Of a DNA stretch of 64,000 nucleotides, positions 1-7,433 are shown piece after piece. Positions within the stretch are counted from its first letter, which is position 1. The number at the start of each line of letters is the position of its first letter. Under the pieces are notes generated by a model that ran no database searches, was not told the DNA's origin, and saw only the letters and a program-made list of their open reading frames with translations. The stretch is from positions 1 through 64,000 of the forward strand of contig NZ_LQQA01000013.1 in NCBI RefSeq assembly GCF_002101965.1, given 5' to 3'. The DNA comes from Mycolicibacterium wolinskyi. Its GTDB lineage: Bacteria; Actinomycetota; Actinomycetes; Mycobacteriales; Mycobacteriaceae. The position numbers were made by a program, and so were the translations under genes.

Positions 1-562
1 GATGGGGGGTCTCGGGGGCTGGTGGGTCGGGAATTTCGCGCGCGCTCCCGTCAAGAGGAACGTCAATAGGAACGTCAAGTAGGTCACCCAGGTGACCCGT
101 TCGGTCGTCGATTTGACCCGTTCGCCCCCCGGATTTGACCCGTTCGGTCCCGGTCGATTGGGTCACCTGAGTGACCTGTTCGCTATCGACCGATTGGGTC
201 ACCTGGGTGACCTGTTCGGTTTGTTTGCTGTCGAGCGGCCTGACTTCGTAAATTGGGGCGCACACTCGGCCGTTCTGATTGTCGAATCCACGCTTAACGA
301 CTCGGATCAGGCCAGCTGATTTGAGATCGGCCACAGCACGTTTGGCCGTGGAGGGTGAGACAGGGCGCAGTTGTCCGTCTTCGTCCTTCTGGCTGCCGTA
401 GAGCGCCGCGCGGATGTGGTCCCACCGCACCGACGCCCGGCGGCTATGCGTTTCAGCTTTCTCGGCGATGGCGATCAACGCGTAGAACCCGCGCGGCGAC
501 AACCCGCGCGCCCGGAGCGCATCCGCAGCCGCTAGTACTTCGCCCACGAGTTGGCCGCTCAT
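1..562 (-). CDS. partial winged-helix protein of integrated element (C-terminus off left edge)
   Basis: An open frame starts at ATG 562 and runs without a stop to base 1, so the C-terminus is missing; at least 187 codons are visible. The first ~110 residues look like a helical DNA-binding domain: an N-terminal helix pair, then a segment reading PVSPSTAKRAVADLKSAGLI, typical of a winged helix in replication initiators or regulators of phage and plasmid origin. Residues after ~115 are low-complexity, repeating EQVTQVTQS units encoded by palindromic DNA repeats. A stop lies in frame about 30 bases upstream of 562, so the start is well bounded although its ribosome site is weak. It lies in a minus-strand block with the excisionase-like gene. 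A replication-initiator role is inference. Confidence 0.6.
   Translation of the reverse strand, partial: MSGQLVGEVLAAADALRARGLSPRGFYALIAIAEKAETHSRRASVRWDHIRAALYGSQKDEDGQLRPVSPSTAKRAVADLKSAGLIRVVKRGFDNQNGRVCAPIYEVRPLDSKQTEQVTQVTQSVDSEQVTQVTQSTGTERVKSGGRTGQIDDRTGHLGDLLDVPIDVPLDGSAREIPDPPAPETPH
82..212. repeat. three palindromic GGTCACC-type repeats within coding sequence
   Basis: Near-identical 16-base palindromes lie at 82-97 (GGTCACCCAGGTGACC), 161-176 (GGTCACCTGAGTGACC) and 197-212 (GGTCACCTGGGTGACC). Two related half units with the core ATTTGACCCGTTCG lie between them, near 110-123 and 133-146. The last two palindromes are 36 bases apart. They lie inside the partial minus-strand gene and encode its repeated VTQVTQS segment. 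They could be iterons or a protein-binding array; a coding-only repeat expansion is the alternative. Confidence 0.7.
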
Positions 563-690
563 CCTGGCGCACCACCCGTCGCGCGTGAGTTTCTACCCCG
601 ACCTGATTGGTGCCGCTGATCAGGTGTGGATGCCATCCACGTCCCCCATCACTGGGCACACCAAATCTGGCGTAACCGGTGAGATGAAGG

Positions 691-921
691 TCATGCGCGC
701 GCGTCGATGCGTTCGATGAAGTCGCAGAGCGCGGCCTCGCTCACCAGTCGCCGCCGACCAACCAACACCGAGCGCAATTCGCCGGACGCGATCAGCTCAA
801 AGACCATGCTCCGACCAACTTTCAGCCGCTCCATTACTGATTTGATGTCATGAAGCCGCGCGACTTCTGCCGTGAGCGCTTCTGCCGCGAGGGCGTCTGC
901 CATGTCAACCGCTTCCGCCAT
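691..921 (-). CDS. excisionase-like helix-turn-helix protein
   Basis: A 76-residue protein whose C-terminal half matches the small helix-turn-helix fold of excisionases and MerR-like DNA-binding proteins: a helix (IKSVMERLKVGRSMVFELIA), then a turn and wing (SGELRSVLVGRRRLVSEAAL) and a final helix. Excisionases bend attachment-site DNA and steer the integrase towards excision. ATG 921 is chosen because GGAGG lies six bases upstream. The gene diverges from the repressor across a ~110-base control region full of TGTGT/ACACA motifs, as expected for a phage or integrative-element switch. The family call rests on fold pattern, position and size; a general regulator of the element is possible. Confidence 0.7.
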   Translation of the reverse strand: MAEAVDMADALAAEALTAEVARLHDIKSVMERLKVGRSMVFELIASGELRSVLVGRRRLVSEAALCDFIERIDARA

Positions 922-935
922 GCCAACCTCCGAAC

Positions 936-973
936 TGTGTCAAATACACACAACACAGTCCGATTCTGTGTTG
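936..973. promoter_or_regulatory. candidate repressor operators in divergent control region
   Basis: Two inverted repeats lie between the divergent excisionase-like and repressor genes. The first is TGTGT-caaat-ACACA at 936-950. The second is CAACACAG-tccgatt-CTGTGTTG at 951-973, with perfect 8-base arms. Both share the TGTGT half-site with a third repeat over the repressor start. They are likely sites for the adjacent repressor; no binding evidence exists. Confidence 0.55.
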
Positions 974-996
974 CCGATTCAGATCTACCAGTCCGC

Positions 997-1040
997 TTGA
1001 ATCCGCGCAAGTTTGCGCTAGTATGTGTCGTTGTGACACA
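997..1040 (+). promoter_or_regulatory. repressor promoter, leaderless, with overlapping operator
   Basis: A -35 TTGAAT (997-1002), a 16-base spacer and a -10 TAGTAT (1019-1024) place transcription start at about 1031-1033, on the GTG start codon at 1033. An inverted repeat TGTGTC-gttgt-GACACA (1024-1040) covers the -10 end and the start site, so a protein bound there should block initiation. Autoregulation by the repressor is inference. Confidence 0.6.
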
Positions 1041-1644
1041 ACATGACGACTGGAGCGCCGCGACCCACAATCGGCTTGCAGAAGCGATCACGCGTGCCCG
1101 CGAAGTCCGGAAGATGTCGGCGCAGCAACTCGCCGATGAGACCGAGCGGCTTCACTACCCGATTTCCCGATCACAGATCGCGAATTACGAGTCCCGCCGT
1201 AAACGCGGTCTCGATGTCACAGAACTGCTTGTCCTCGCCGCCGCGCTGAACACATCGCCGGCAGCTCTTCTCTACCCTGGGCCTTACGACAAGGAGGTCG
1301 AAGCGCTTCCTGGTACGGATTCGACAGAATTCCATGCGGTGCAGTGGTTTTCAGGCTTGAGCCATGGGTTCACTGACATCGTTCGGGAACCCGGCGGAGC
1401 GGGTGCATCCGGTGCGTCGGCTGCGCGACTCCGCACCGAGTATCGACAGAACACCCAACTGCTCCGGTTGTGGCGTCAGCTCGAGGAATGGCAGGTGCGC
1501 AAAGCGTCGATTGTGACACCGAAGGGCGGCAGCATGACTCGCGAGCAGCGCGAACAGATTGCGTTCTACGACAGCCAGATTGAGCAACTGCGCGAGCAGA
1601 TTGAGCACATGCGCGAAGACGACGGGGTCGGGCACGATGCCTAG
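1033..1644 (+). CDS. Cro/C1-type helix-turn-helix repressor of the integrated element
   Basis: A 203-residue protein starting at GTG 1033 (leaderless, see promoter). Residues ~10-75 form an XRE/Cro-C1 helix-turn-helix: AITRAREVRKMSAQQLADET, then SRSQIANYESRRKRG and a final helix LLVLAAALNTSPAALLYP. The C-terminal third (after ~125) is a long charged helix, probably coiled-coil (LRLWRQLEEWQV ... QIEQLREQIEHMRED), suited to dimerisation. It probably holds the element quiescent by acting on the TGTGT repeats around its own start and the excisionase promoter. Its last eight bases overlap the integrase start, so both are likely translated from one transcript. An upstream extension of the frame to 850 exists but overlaps the excisionase gene and is rejected. 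Confidence 0.8.
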   Translation: MTQHDDWSAATHNRLAEAITRAREVRKMSAQQLADETERLHYPISRSQIANYESRRKRGLDVTELLVLAAALNTSPAALLYPGPYDKEVEALPGTDSTEFHAVQWFSGLSHGFTDIVREPGGAGASGASAARLRTEYRQNTQLLRLWRQLEEWQVRKASIVTPKGGSMTREQREQIAFYDSQIEQLREQIEHMREDDGVGHDA

Positions 1645-2818
1645 GCAGCGAATGCAGCCCGGCGAACACGGCAAGGTCACTCAATGGTCTAACGGCGGAA
1701 GATATTTCGCCTCGACATACGTACGCGACACCGATGGCCGACGGCGCCGTGTCGAACGATCCAGTGACAAGAGCGTGGAGGACGCGCGCCGCTTGTTGCA
1801 ACGCCACCTTCAACAACGTCGAGCACCGCTCGACAGCGGTCAGATCGTCACGGGCAGAACCGCCTTGGCAGAGCTGTTCGAACTGTGGATCGAAGCGAAG
1901 GCGGCCGAAGATGGCATCTCGCATCAGAGCGTCGACCAGTATCGGCAGGTCTGGCGGGTGCATGGCGCAGAGCAACTCGGCGCGCTGCGGATAACGGAAC
2001 TGTCGACAAGTCGAGCCAGCAGGTACCTGCTGCAGATGGGTGCGGTGACCCAGGCGAAGCGGTTGCGGATGATTCTGTCGGGCATGTTCGCCCTCGCGGT
2101 GCGCTACGACGTCATTCCAGTGAACCCGATACGGGAAACCAAGACGACGCGCACCACCCGCAAGCCGGTGCGCGCGGCGACGCCAGCCGAGTTCAACCGG
2201 ATCCGGGCGGCGGTGACCGCCTACGCCAATCGAAAGCGGTCGGGTCCCCGCCGGGGCGCGCACAGGCTGCTGCCAGCGTTCATCGAATGTCTGGCGGCGA
2301 CTGGGGTGCGTCCGAACGAGGTTCTAGGCATCTTGTGGCCAGACGTCGACCTGCTCGGGGATCCGCCAACCGTGACGGTGACGGGGACGATGATCGACCA
2401 CGGCAAGGTAGCGGGGAAGCCGCTGCATCGACAGGAGCACCGCAAGCACGGTGCGCCGGCCCATACCGTCGTGCTGCCGAGGTTTGGCGTCGAGGCATTG
2501 ACCGCACTTGTGGCGGAAACGGGCGGGATTGAGGGGCCGGTGTTCGCCAACCGTGACGGCGGCTGGATGAGCCTGGCGAACATGCGACGGGCGCTCCGCG
2601 CCGCGCTCCCGGCTGATCTGGCGTGGGTGACTCCGCACTCGTTCCGGCGCACGGTTGCGACCGTCGTCCGCGATGCGCACGGTCCAGCAGCAGCTCAGCA
2701 GCAACTGAGTCATACCAAGCTAGCGACCACCGAGGCGCACTATCTCCAGCGGCACACCCGCGGCCCGGACGTCCGGGCGGCTCTGGACGAATACGCAGGT
2801 CAGCAAAGTGGAGATTGA
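1637..2818 (+). CDS. tyrosine-family site-specific integrase
   Basis: A 393-residue phage-type tyrosine recombinase that catalyses strand exchange between element and chromosome. Domains: an N-terminal arm-binding region (~1-65), a SAM-like core-binding domain (~70-170) and a catalytic domain (~180-385). The catalytic residues are visible: Arg225 in ATGVRPNEVLG, the H-x-x-R pair His334/Arg337 in HSFRRT, His359 in LSHTK and the nucleophile Tyr369 in TTEAHYL. ATG 1637 overlaps the repressor stop (eight bases), implying translational coupling. The gene ends 70 bases from the 3' end of tRNA-Arg, the usual position of an integrase beside its attachment site. All key residues are present, so it should be active. 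Confidence 0.95.
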   Translation: MPRQRMQPGEHGKVTQWSNGGRYFASTYVRDTDGRRRRVERSSDKSVEDARRLLQRHLQQRRAPLDSGQIVTGRTALAELFELWIEAKAAEDGISHQSVDQYRQVWRVHGAEQLGALRITELSTSRASRYLLQMGAVTQAKRLRMILSGMFALAVRYDVIPVNPIRETKTTRTTRKPVRAATPAEFNRIRAAVTAYANRKRSGPRRGAHRLLPAFIECLAATGVRPNEVLGILWPDVDLLGDPPTVTVTGTMIDHGKVAGKPLHRQEHRKHGAPAHTVVLPRFGVEALTALVAETGGIEGPVFANRDGGWMSLANMRRALRAALPADLAWVTPHSFRRTVATVVRDAHGPAAAQQQLSHTKLATTEAHYLQRHTRGPDVRAALDEYAGQQSGD

Positions 2819-2887
2819 ATGTATCAGGAAAGTATCAGATTCCGGGCGTGTCGTCGGTTCAGCTGACACGTTTCCGCTGGTAGTGAG

Positions 2888-2935
2888 CGCGCCCGAAGGG
2901 ATTCGAACCCCTAACCTTCTGATCCGTAGTCAGAT
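2888..2935. other. probable attachment-site junction at tRNA-Arg 3' half
   Basis: The integrase gene points at the 3' half of tRNA-Arg(ACG), a common mycobacteriophage and integrative-element target. The right junction is therefore expected within the tRNA 3' half (anticodon to acceptor), with the element supplying the restored tRNA end. A second copy of the tRNA 3' end does not occur in bases 1-2800, so the other junction lies outside the window. Confidence 0.5.
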
Positions 2936-2960
2936 GCTCTATCCGTTGAGCTACGGGCGC
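2888..2960 (-). tRNA. tRNA-Arg(ACG)
   Basis: A 73-base cloverleaf on the minus strand. The acceptor stem pairs GCGCCCG (5' end at 2960) with CGGGCGC (ending at 2889), with G as discriminator. The anticodon loop is CTACGGA, giving anticodon ACG. The T-arm carries the invariant GGTTCGAATCC. CCA is not encoded. It is the apparent integration target of the element to its left. Confidence 0.97.
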
Positions 2961-2999
2961 AGTGCATATTCAGTTGTTCGGTTGACGGATCAACCGTGG

Positions 3000-3088
3000 C
3001 GGAGGCGAGAGGATTTGAACCTCCGGTCCCCGGTAAGGGGGACAACTCATTAGCAGTGAGTCCCATTCGGCCGCTCTGGCACGCCTCC
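3000..3088 (-). tRNA. tRNA-Ser(GCT)
   Basis: An 89-base class II tRNA with the long variable arm of serine tRNAs. The acceptor stem pairs GGAGGCG (from 3088) with CGCCTCC (3007-3001), and the discriminator is G. The anticodon loop CTGCTAA gives GCT. It is 39 bases from tRNA-Arg in the same orientation and is probably co-transcribed with it. Confidence 0.97.
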
Positions 3089-3176
3089 TTTGAACTTCTG
3101 TGAGGGTACCGGACTCCGTCCTGGTGCCCGAAACCGCCGAGGGCACAGCGTACACAGCCTCCCCTATGCTGGCCAA

Positions 3177-4223
3177 ATGAGTATCCGGTTGCGACCCGAA
3201 ATGGCAGACCTTCCTGCCTACACACCAGGCAAAACAGTACCGGGCGCAATCAAGATCGCCAGCAATGAAACCGTGCACGGTCCGCTGCCGAGCGTGCGCG
3301 ATGCGATCGTCAAGGCGACCGAGAACATCAACCGCTATCCCGACAACGGCTACCAGGACCTGCGCGAACACCTCGCCAAGCACGTCAACTTTGCGCCCGA
3401 GAACATCTCGGTGGGCTGCGGTTCGGTGAGTTTGTGCCAGCAGTTGATACAAATCACATCGACCGTCGGCGACGAAGTGCTGTTCGCGTGGCGCAGTTTC
3501 GAGATCTACCCGCTGCAGGTGCGCACCGCCGGCGCGACCGGCGTCCAGGTGGCGTTGCGTGACCATACTCACGATCTCGACGCGATGCTCGCCGCCATCA
3601 CCGACCGGACGCGGCTGATCTTCGTCTGCAATCCGAACAACCCGACCAGCACCGTGGTCGACCCCGACGAGTTGGCCCGGTTCGTGGCCGCGGTGCCACC
3701 GCACATCCTGATCGTGCTCGACGAGGCCTACGTCGAGTACATCCGCGACGGCATGGCGCCGGACAGCTTCGGTCTGGTCCGGGCCCATCCCAACGTCGTC
3801 GTCCTGCGCACGTTCTCGAAGGCCTACGGGCTGGCCGGGCTGCGCGTCGGCTATGCCGTGGCCGACCCGGACATCGTCACGGCCCTCGGCAAGGTTTACG
3901 TGCCGTTCAGCGCGACCAGCATCTCGCAAGCCGCGGCCATCGCGTGTCTCGACGCCGCCGATGAACTCCTGACCCGTACCGACGCGGTGGTGGCCGAGCG
4001 CACCCGGGTCAGCACGGCGCTGCGCGAGGCCGGGTACGAGCTGCCGCCCTCGCAGGCCAACTTCGTGTGGCTGCCGTTGGCCGAACGCACGCTGGATTTC
4101 GTCGCGAGGGCCGCCGACAGCCGCATCGTTGTGCGGCCGTACGGTGAGGACGGCGTGCGCGTCACCATCGGTGCCCCGCACGAGAACGACGCGTTCCTGG
4201 AATTCGCACAGCGCTGGATCTAG
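3177..4223 (+). CDS. pat: aromatic/histidinol-phosphate-type aminotransferase Pat
   Basis: A 348-residue fold-type I PLP aminotransferase of the HisC family (Rv3772 homologue), which transfers amino groups to aromatic 2-oxo acids and perhaps imidazole acetol phosphate. Visible features are the substrate-anchoring start RLRPEMADLPAYTPGK, the NPNNPTSTVV loop, the PLP-binding LDEAYVEY and the Schiff-base lysine in FSKAYGLAGLRVGY, plus a C-terminal Arg in VRPYGEDGVRVTIG for the carboxylate. ATG 3177 is chosen because homology starts there and a -10 box TATGCT (3165-3170) makes it a likely leaderless start; the longer frame from 3090 runs into the tRNA-Ser. The downstream GXWXG gene follows after 20 bases. 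Confidence 0.92.
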   Translation: MSIRLRPEMADLPAYTPGKTVPGAIKIASNETVHGPLPSVRDAIVKATENINRYPDNGYQDLREHLAKHVNFAPENISVGCGSVSLCQQLIQITSTVGDEVLFAWRSFEIYPLQVRTAGATGVQVALRDHTHDLDAMLAAITDRTRLIFVCNPNNPTSTVVDPDELARFVAAVPPHILIVLDEAYVEYIRDGMAPDSFGLVRAHPNVVVLRTFSKAYGLAGLRVGYAVADPDIVTALGKVYVPFSATSISQAAAIACLDAADELLTRTDAVVAERTRVSTALREAGYELPPSQANFVWLPLAERTLDFVARAADSRIVVRPYGEDGVRVTIGAPHENDAFLEFAQRWI

Positions 4224-4243
4224 CCCCGCCGAGGAGATGACAC

Positions 4244-4705
4244 ATGGCCGACGCACGCGCCACGTTCGACGATTTCACCAAGCGGGAGGGGCAGATCCCC
4301 GATGCCGAGCTCGACGCGCTCTGGGCCGTTCTGACGCCCGCGAGCATCGATTTCATGATCGGTGAGTGGCAGGGCGGCGAGTTCCAGACCGGACACAAGG
4401 CCAACGGATTCATGAAGCGGCTCAACTGGTTCGGCAAGACCTTCAACTCGCCGTCCGACGCCAAGCCGCTGGTGTGCCTCGACGCCGACGGCAACAAGTT
4501 CTCCAACACCGAAGCCATGAACGGCGAAGCCAGCCTGTGGCTCGAGGAGTTCCGCGGCGAGGTGACCGCGACCATGGTCTACGACGGCCGCCCGGTCCAC
4601 GACCACTTCAAGAAGGTCGACGACAACACCGTCATGGGCATCATGAACGGCAAGGGCGCCGTGGTTGACGGGCGCTACCTGTACTTCTACCTGCAGCGCG
4701 TCTAA
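4244..4705 (+). CDS. GXWXG / DUF4334 domain protein
   Basis: A 153-residue cytosolic protein of the GXWXG-DUF4334 family. The GXWXG motif is seen in IGEWQGGEF (residues ~39-47), followed by a domain rich in aromatic strands (FNSPSDAKPLVCLDADGNKF, MVYDGRPVHDHFKKVD, YLYFYLQRV). Members are lipocalin-like and have no established reaction. GAGGAG lies just upstream of ATG 4244. It follows pat closely and may share its transcript. Its stop overlaps the stop of the convergent gene at 4702. Confidence 0.8.
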   Translation: MADARATFDDFTKREGQIPDAELDALWAVLTPASIDFMIGEWQGGEFQTGHKANGFMKRLNWFGKTFNSPSDAKPLVCLDADGNKFSNTEAMNGEASLWLEEFRGEVTATMVYDGRPVHDHFKKVDDNTVMGIMNGKGAVVDGRYLYFYLQRV

Positions 4706-5241
4706 GGCCGGCGGCCGGTGAAGGCCAACAGCCGGTCGAGCGCCGACGCGTCGTCGGGCACGTCGGCCGGGTCGTCGAAACCGGCGCGTACCCGCCCCTC
4801 GGGCGTGATGATCGCCCGCGCCCACTCGAGCACACGCTCCGACTGCTCGTCGGATGGGGGCACGGTCTGGCCGGTCGCAGCCGCGTAATCCCAGGCGTGC
4901 ACCAGGAATTCCAGTGACAGGATGCGGGCCATCATCGCCGCGGGCGCCTCACCCGATCCGAACGGCACCATGCCGTCCAATCCGCGCCGCCGCCATGCCG
5001 CGACCGCGGGGCGCGCGGCACTGACGACCTGATCCGCCACCGACGCGGCACGGTCACGCTCGGGGATCTCCGCACCGGCCGCCGTGCCGATCAGGGTGAT
5101 CGAGTTCAGGAGGTGGTCGGTCAACGAAGCCACGTCGAATTCGCGACACGGCGTTTGGTTACCGAGGTCGTCGTCACCGATGCCCTGGAGTACCTGCTGC
5201 AGCACGTCGAGCGTCGACTCGGCGCATTCGAGTTCGTCCAT
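4702..5241 (-). CDS. TIGR03086-type mycothiol/DinB-like metal enzyme (Rv3773c homologue)
   Basis: A 179-residue four-helix protein of the maleylpyruvate isomerase N-terminal/DinB group. Recognisable blocks are TPCREFDVASLTDHLLN near residue 30 and a second helix with LSLEFLVHAWDYAAATGQ, where conserved histidines bind a divalent metal in this superfamily. Relatives act in mycothiol-dependent isomerisation or detoxification; the substrate here is unknown. ATG 5241 is preferred over the longer frame from 5271 because the latter would overlap the divergent isomerase gene. Its place between pat and echA21 copies the M. tuberculosis order. Confidence 0.75.
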   Translation of the reverse strand: MDELECAESTLDVLQQVLQGIGDDDLGNQTPCREFDVASLTDHLLNSITLIGTAAGAEIPERDRAASVADQVVSAARPAVAAWRRRGLDGMVPFGSGEAPAAMMARILSLEFLVHAWDYAAATGQTVPPSDEQSERVLEWARAIITPEGRVRAGFDDPADVPDDASALDRLLAFTGRRP

Positions 5242-5260
5242 GCTGAGTAGTGTCGCCTGC

Positions 5261-6076
5261 ATGGCTGACACGTACGAGTCCGTTACCGTCGAAATCTCCG
5301 ATCACATCGCGCAGGTGACGCTCATCGGACCCGGCAAGGGCAATGCGATGGGCCCGGCGTTCTGGGCCGAGATGCCCGACGTGTTCGGCTCGCTCGACGC
5401 CGATCCGGACGTGCGCGCGATCGTGCTCACGGGTTCCGGGAAGAACTTCAGCTATGGCCTCGACCTGCCCGCGATGGGTGGCGAGATGCCGGGCCTTGAT
5501 GCGGGCGCCAAGTCACGCGCCGACTTCCACAAGCGCCTGCAGAAGATGCAGGGCGCCATCACGGCGGTGGCCGACTGCCGTACCCCGACCATCGCCTCCA
5601 TTCACGGCTGGTGCATCGGCGGCGGTGTCGACCTCATCAGCGCGGTGGACATCCGCTATGCGAGCGCCGACGCGAAGTTCTCGGTGCGCGAGGTCAAGCT
5701 CGCGATCGTCGCCGACGTCGGCAGCCTCGCCCGGTTGCCGTTGATCCTGACCGACGGACACCTGCGCGAGCTGACCTTGACCGGCAAGGACATCGACGCG
5801 GCACGCGCCGAGAAGATCGGTCTGGTCAACGACGTCTATGACGACGCCGACGCCTCGCTCGCCGCGGCGCGCGCGACTGCCGCCGAGATCGCCGCCAACC
5901 CGCCGTTGACCGTCGCGGGGGTCAAGGACGTGCTCGATCAGCAGCGCATCGCCCGGGTGTCGGAGAGCCTGCGGTACGTGGCCGCATGGAACTCGGCGTT
6001 CCTGCCGTCGAAGGATCTGGCCGAGGCGGTCACCGCGATGTTCCAGAAACGGCCGCCGCAGTTCACCGGGGAATAG
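5261..6076 (+). CDS. echA21: crotonase-fold enzyme EchA21, probably dienoyl-CoA isomerase
   Basis: A 271-residue crotonase-superfamily protein (Rv3774 homologue) acting on acyl-CoA in fatty-acid oxidation. The oxyanion-hole blocks are GSGKNFSYGLDL and HGWCIGGGVDLISAVD. The acidic residues match delta3,5-delta2,4-dienoyl-CoA isomerase rather than hydratase: Asp in VDIRYA, Glu in SVREVK and Asp in VADVGSLARLP. ATG 5261 follows a -10 box TAGTGT (5248-5253) by seven bases, indicating a leaderless transcript. It diverges from the TIGR03086 gene. Its 3' end overlaps the convergent epimerase by 14 bases. Confidence 0.85.
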   Translation: MADTYESVTVEISDHIAQVTLIGPGKGNAMGPAFWAEMPDVFGSLDADPDVRAIVLTGSGKNFSYGLDLPAMGGEMPGLDAGAKSRADFHKRLQKMQGAITAVADCRTPTIASIHGWCIGGGVDLISAVDIRYASADAKFSVREVKLAIVADVGSLARLPLILTDGHLRELTLTGKDIDAARAEKIGLVNDVYDDADASLAAARATAAEIAANPPLTVAGVKDVLDQQRIARVSESLRYVAAWNSAFLPSKDLAEAVTAMFQKRPPQFTGE

Positions 6077-6974
6077 GCGTCCAGCCCAGTTCGGCTTTGG
6101 CCTTCGCGTTCGACAGCGGTAGCCATGTCGTGCCGAATGCGGTTGCCGCGTACGGTGCGACGGGTCGGACCAGGCGGTGCGAGATCGGCCACGGCCGTGG
6201 GCGGTTCAGTTTCGCGTTGAGCTCGCGGACGTAGTCGCCGAACGACTGGGGCCGGTCGTCGACGATGTTGTAGATCTCGCCGCCGCGCCCCTTCTCGAGC
6301 GCATCGGCGGTCGCGCGTGCGACATCGTCGATGTGCACCCATGACACGATGCCGTTTCCGGTCATCGCGGGCAGCAGCCACCATTTTGCGAGCCGGCGGA
6401 ACATGTCGTCGTGCGTCACTCCAGGACCGTAGAAAGCGCCGTAGCGCAACACGATTCCCTCGGTGTCACTCTTCTGACCCGACCCGAGGACGTTGCGTTC
6501 CATGCCGCGCAGTGCGGCAAGCACCTCGGCGCCGCCGGGCGGCGGAGGTCCCGGGTACGGGTCGGACTCGTCCATCACGTCCGGTCCGGTGGAGCCGTAG
6601 CCGTAGGCGAAGATCACCGATTCCGCGACCACTCGGCGTACGCCAGCCCGCTGGGCGGCCGCGACAAGGTTGCCCGCGCCTCGGCTCCACAGCTCTTTTG
6701 CCGGATCGAAATCCTTGATCCGCAACGGACCCAACTTGGGCAGCGTCGTCAGCAGGCTGACCACCACCTCAGGGGTGAATTCGCCTACCACAGCGTCGAT
6801 CTGGCCGGCGTCGAGCACGTCGGCCACCACCGGCTTGGCCCCGGCCTCGGAAATCTTGGTCGTCTTCGCGGCCGAACGGGTCACCCCGATCACCTCGTGA
6901 CCGCGCGAAATCAGTTCCCGCAGCAGTGGTATTCCCGGAACACTGGTCGCACCGGCCACCAGAACACGCATCAT
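6063..6974 (-). CDS. NAD-dependent epimerase/dehydratase family protein
   Basis: A 303-residue extended short-chain dehydrogenase. The N-terminal Rossmann motif reads RVLVAGATSVPG, a variant of GATGxxG. The family's YxxxK position is not clear: the region near residue 115 reads VAESVIFAYGYG. A C-terminal substrate domain carries NIVDDRPQSFGDYVREL. It probably acts on a nucleotide sugar or other carbonyl substrate, unidentified. ATG 6974 overlaps the stop of the upstream membrane-protein gene (TGATG), so the two are coupled. The divergent Rossmann loop is a small oddity. Confidence 0.75.
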   Translation of the reverse strand: MMRVLVAGATSVPGIPLLRELISRGHEVIGVTRSAAKTTKISEAGAKPVVADVLDAGQIDAVVGEFTPEVVVSLLTTLPKLGPLRIKDFDPAKELWSRGAGNLVAAAQRAGVRRVVAESVIFAYGYGSTGPDVMDESDPYPGPPPPGGAEVLAALRGMERNVLGSGQKSDTEGIVLRYGAFYGPGVTHDDMFRRLAKWWLLPAMTGNGIVSWVHIDDVARATADALEKGRGGEIYNIVDDRPQSFGDYVRELNAKLNRPRPWPISHRLVRPVAPYAATAFGTTWLPLSNAKAKAELGWTPIPR

Positions 6975-7387
6975 CAAGCCCCCGTTTTCTCATCGGACAT
7001 GCCGGCCCGCAACGCGATTGCCAGCAGGACTGTGGTGAACACCAAACCGCCAGCTTCCAGCCAACCGACCCAACTGCCCGCGGCATGGTCGGTATCGACA
7101 AGGTGACTCACGGCGTGCAGGCCCCAGTGCGCGGTCGCGAATGCGAGCGCAGGCACGCGCCACGCCGGCCACCGGACCGCGCCGAGCATCAACAGCCCGA
7201 GGGGCAGTTCGAAGGATGCGTTGTCGAAGATGTAGTGGTCGTTTCGGACACCGAACGCGCCGAGCGTGTCGAAGAACGTGCCGGGCGCGACGAGCATGAA
7301 CAGCCCGAGCAGCACCGAGTAGATCCCGAACACGATCAGCACCACTTCGGCATACCGCGAACGCGTCCGTGTCGCCGTGGTGGACAT
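6974..7387 (-). CDS. small four-helix membrane protein, unknown function
   Basis: A 137-residue integral membrane protein with four hydrophobic segments: VVLIVFGIYSVLLGLFMLVA (~15-34), LPLGLLMLGAVRW (~62-74), VPALAFATAHWGLHAVSHLV (~78-97) and GGLVFTTVLLAIALRAG (~112-128). A histidine cluster (HWGLHAVSH) sits in the third helix. It precedes the epimerase with overlapping stop/start. No family function is recognised. Confidence 0.7.
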   Translation of the reverse strand: MSTTATRTRSRYAEVVLIVFGIYSVLLGLFMLVAPGTFFDTLGAFGVRNDHYIFDNASFELPLGLLMLGAVRWPAWRVPALAFATAHWGLHAVSHLVDTDHAAGSWVGWLEAGGLVFTTVLLAIALRAGMSDEKTGA

Positions 7388-7433
7388 GTCTTCACGCTAG
7401 ACCCCTGGTGGACTCCGAGTAGGCTCCAATTCC

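Noticed and set aside
161..212. CRISPR-like repeat
   Set aside because: Repeats are irregularly spaced, palindromic and coding, with no unique spacers of uniform length.
850..1032. N-terminal extension of the repressor gene
   Set aside because: It covers the start of the divergent excisionase-like gene and the promoter; the helix-turn-helix starts after GTG 1033.
2970..4256. A 428-codon minus-strand frame opposite pat
   Set aside because: It runs through the tRNA-Ser gene and lacks protein-like composition.
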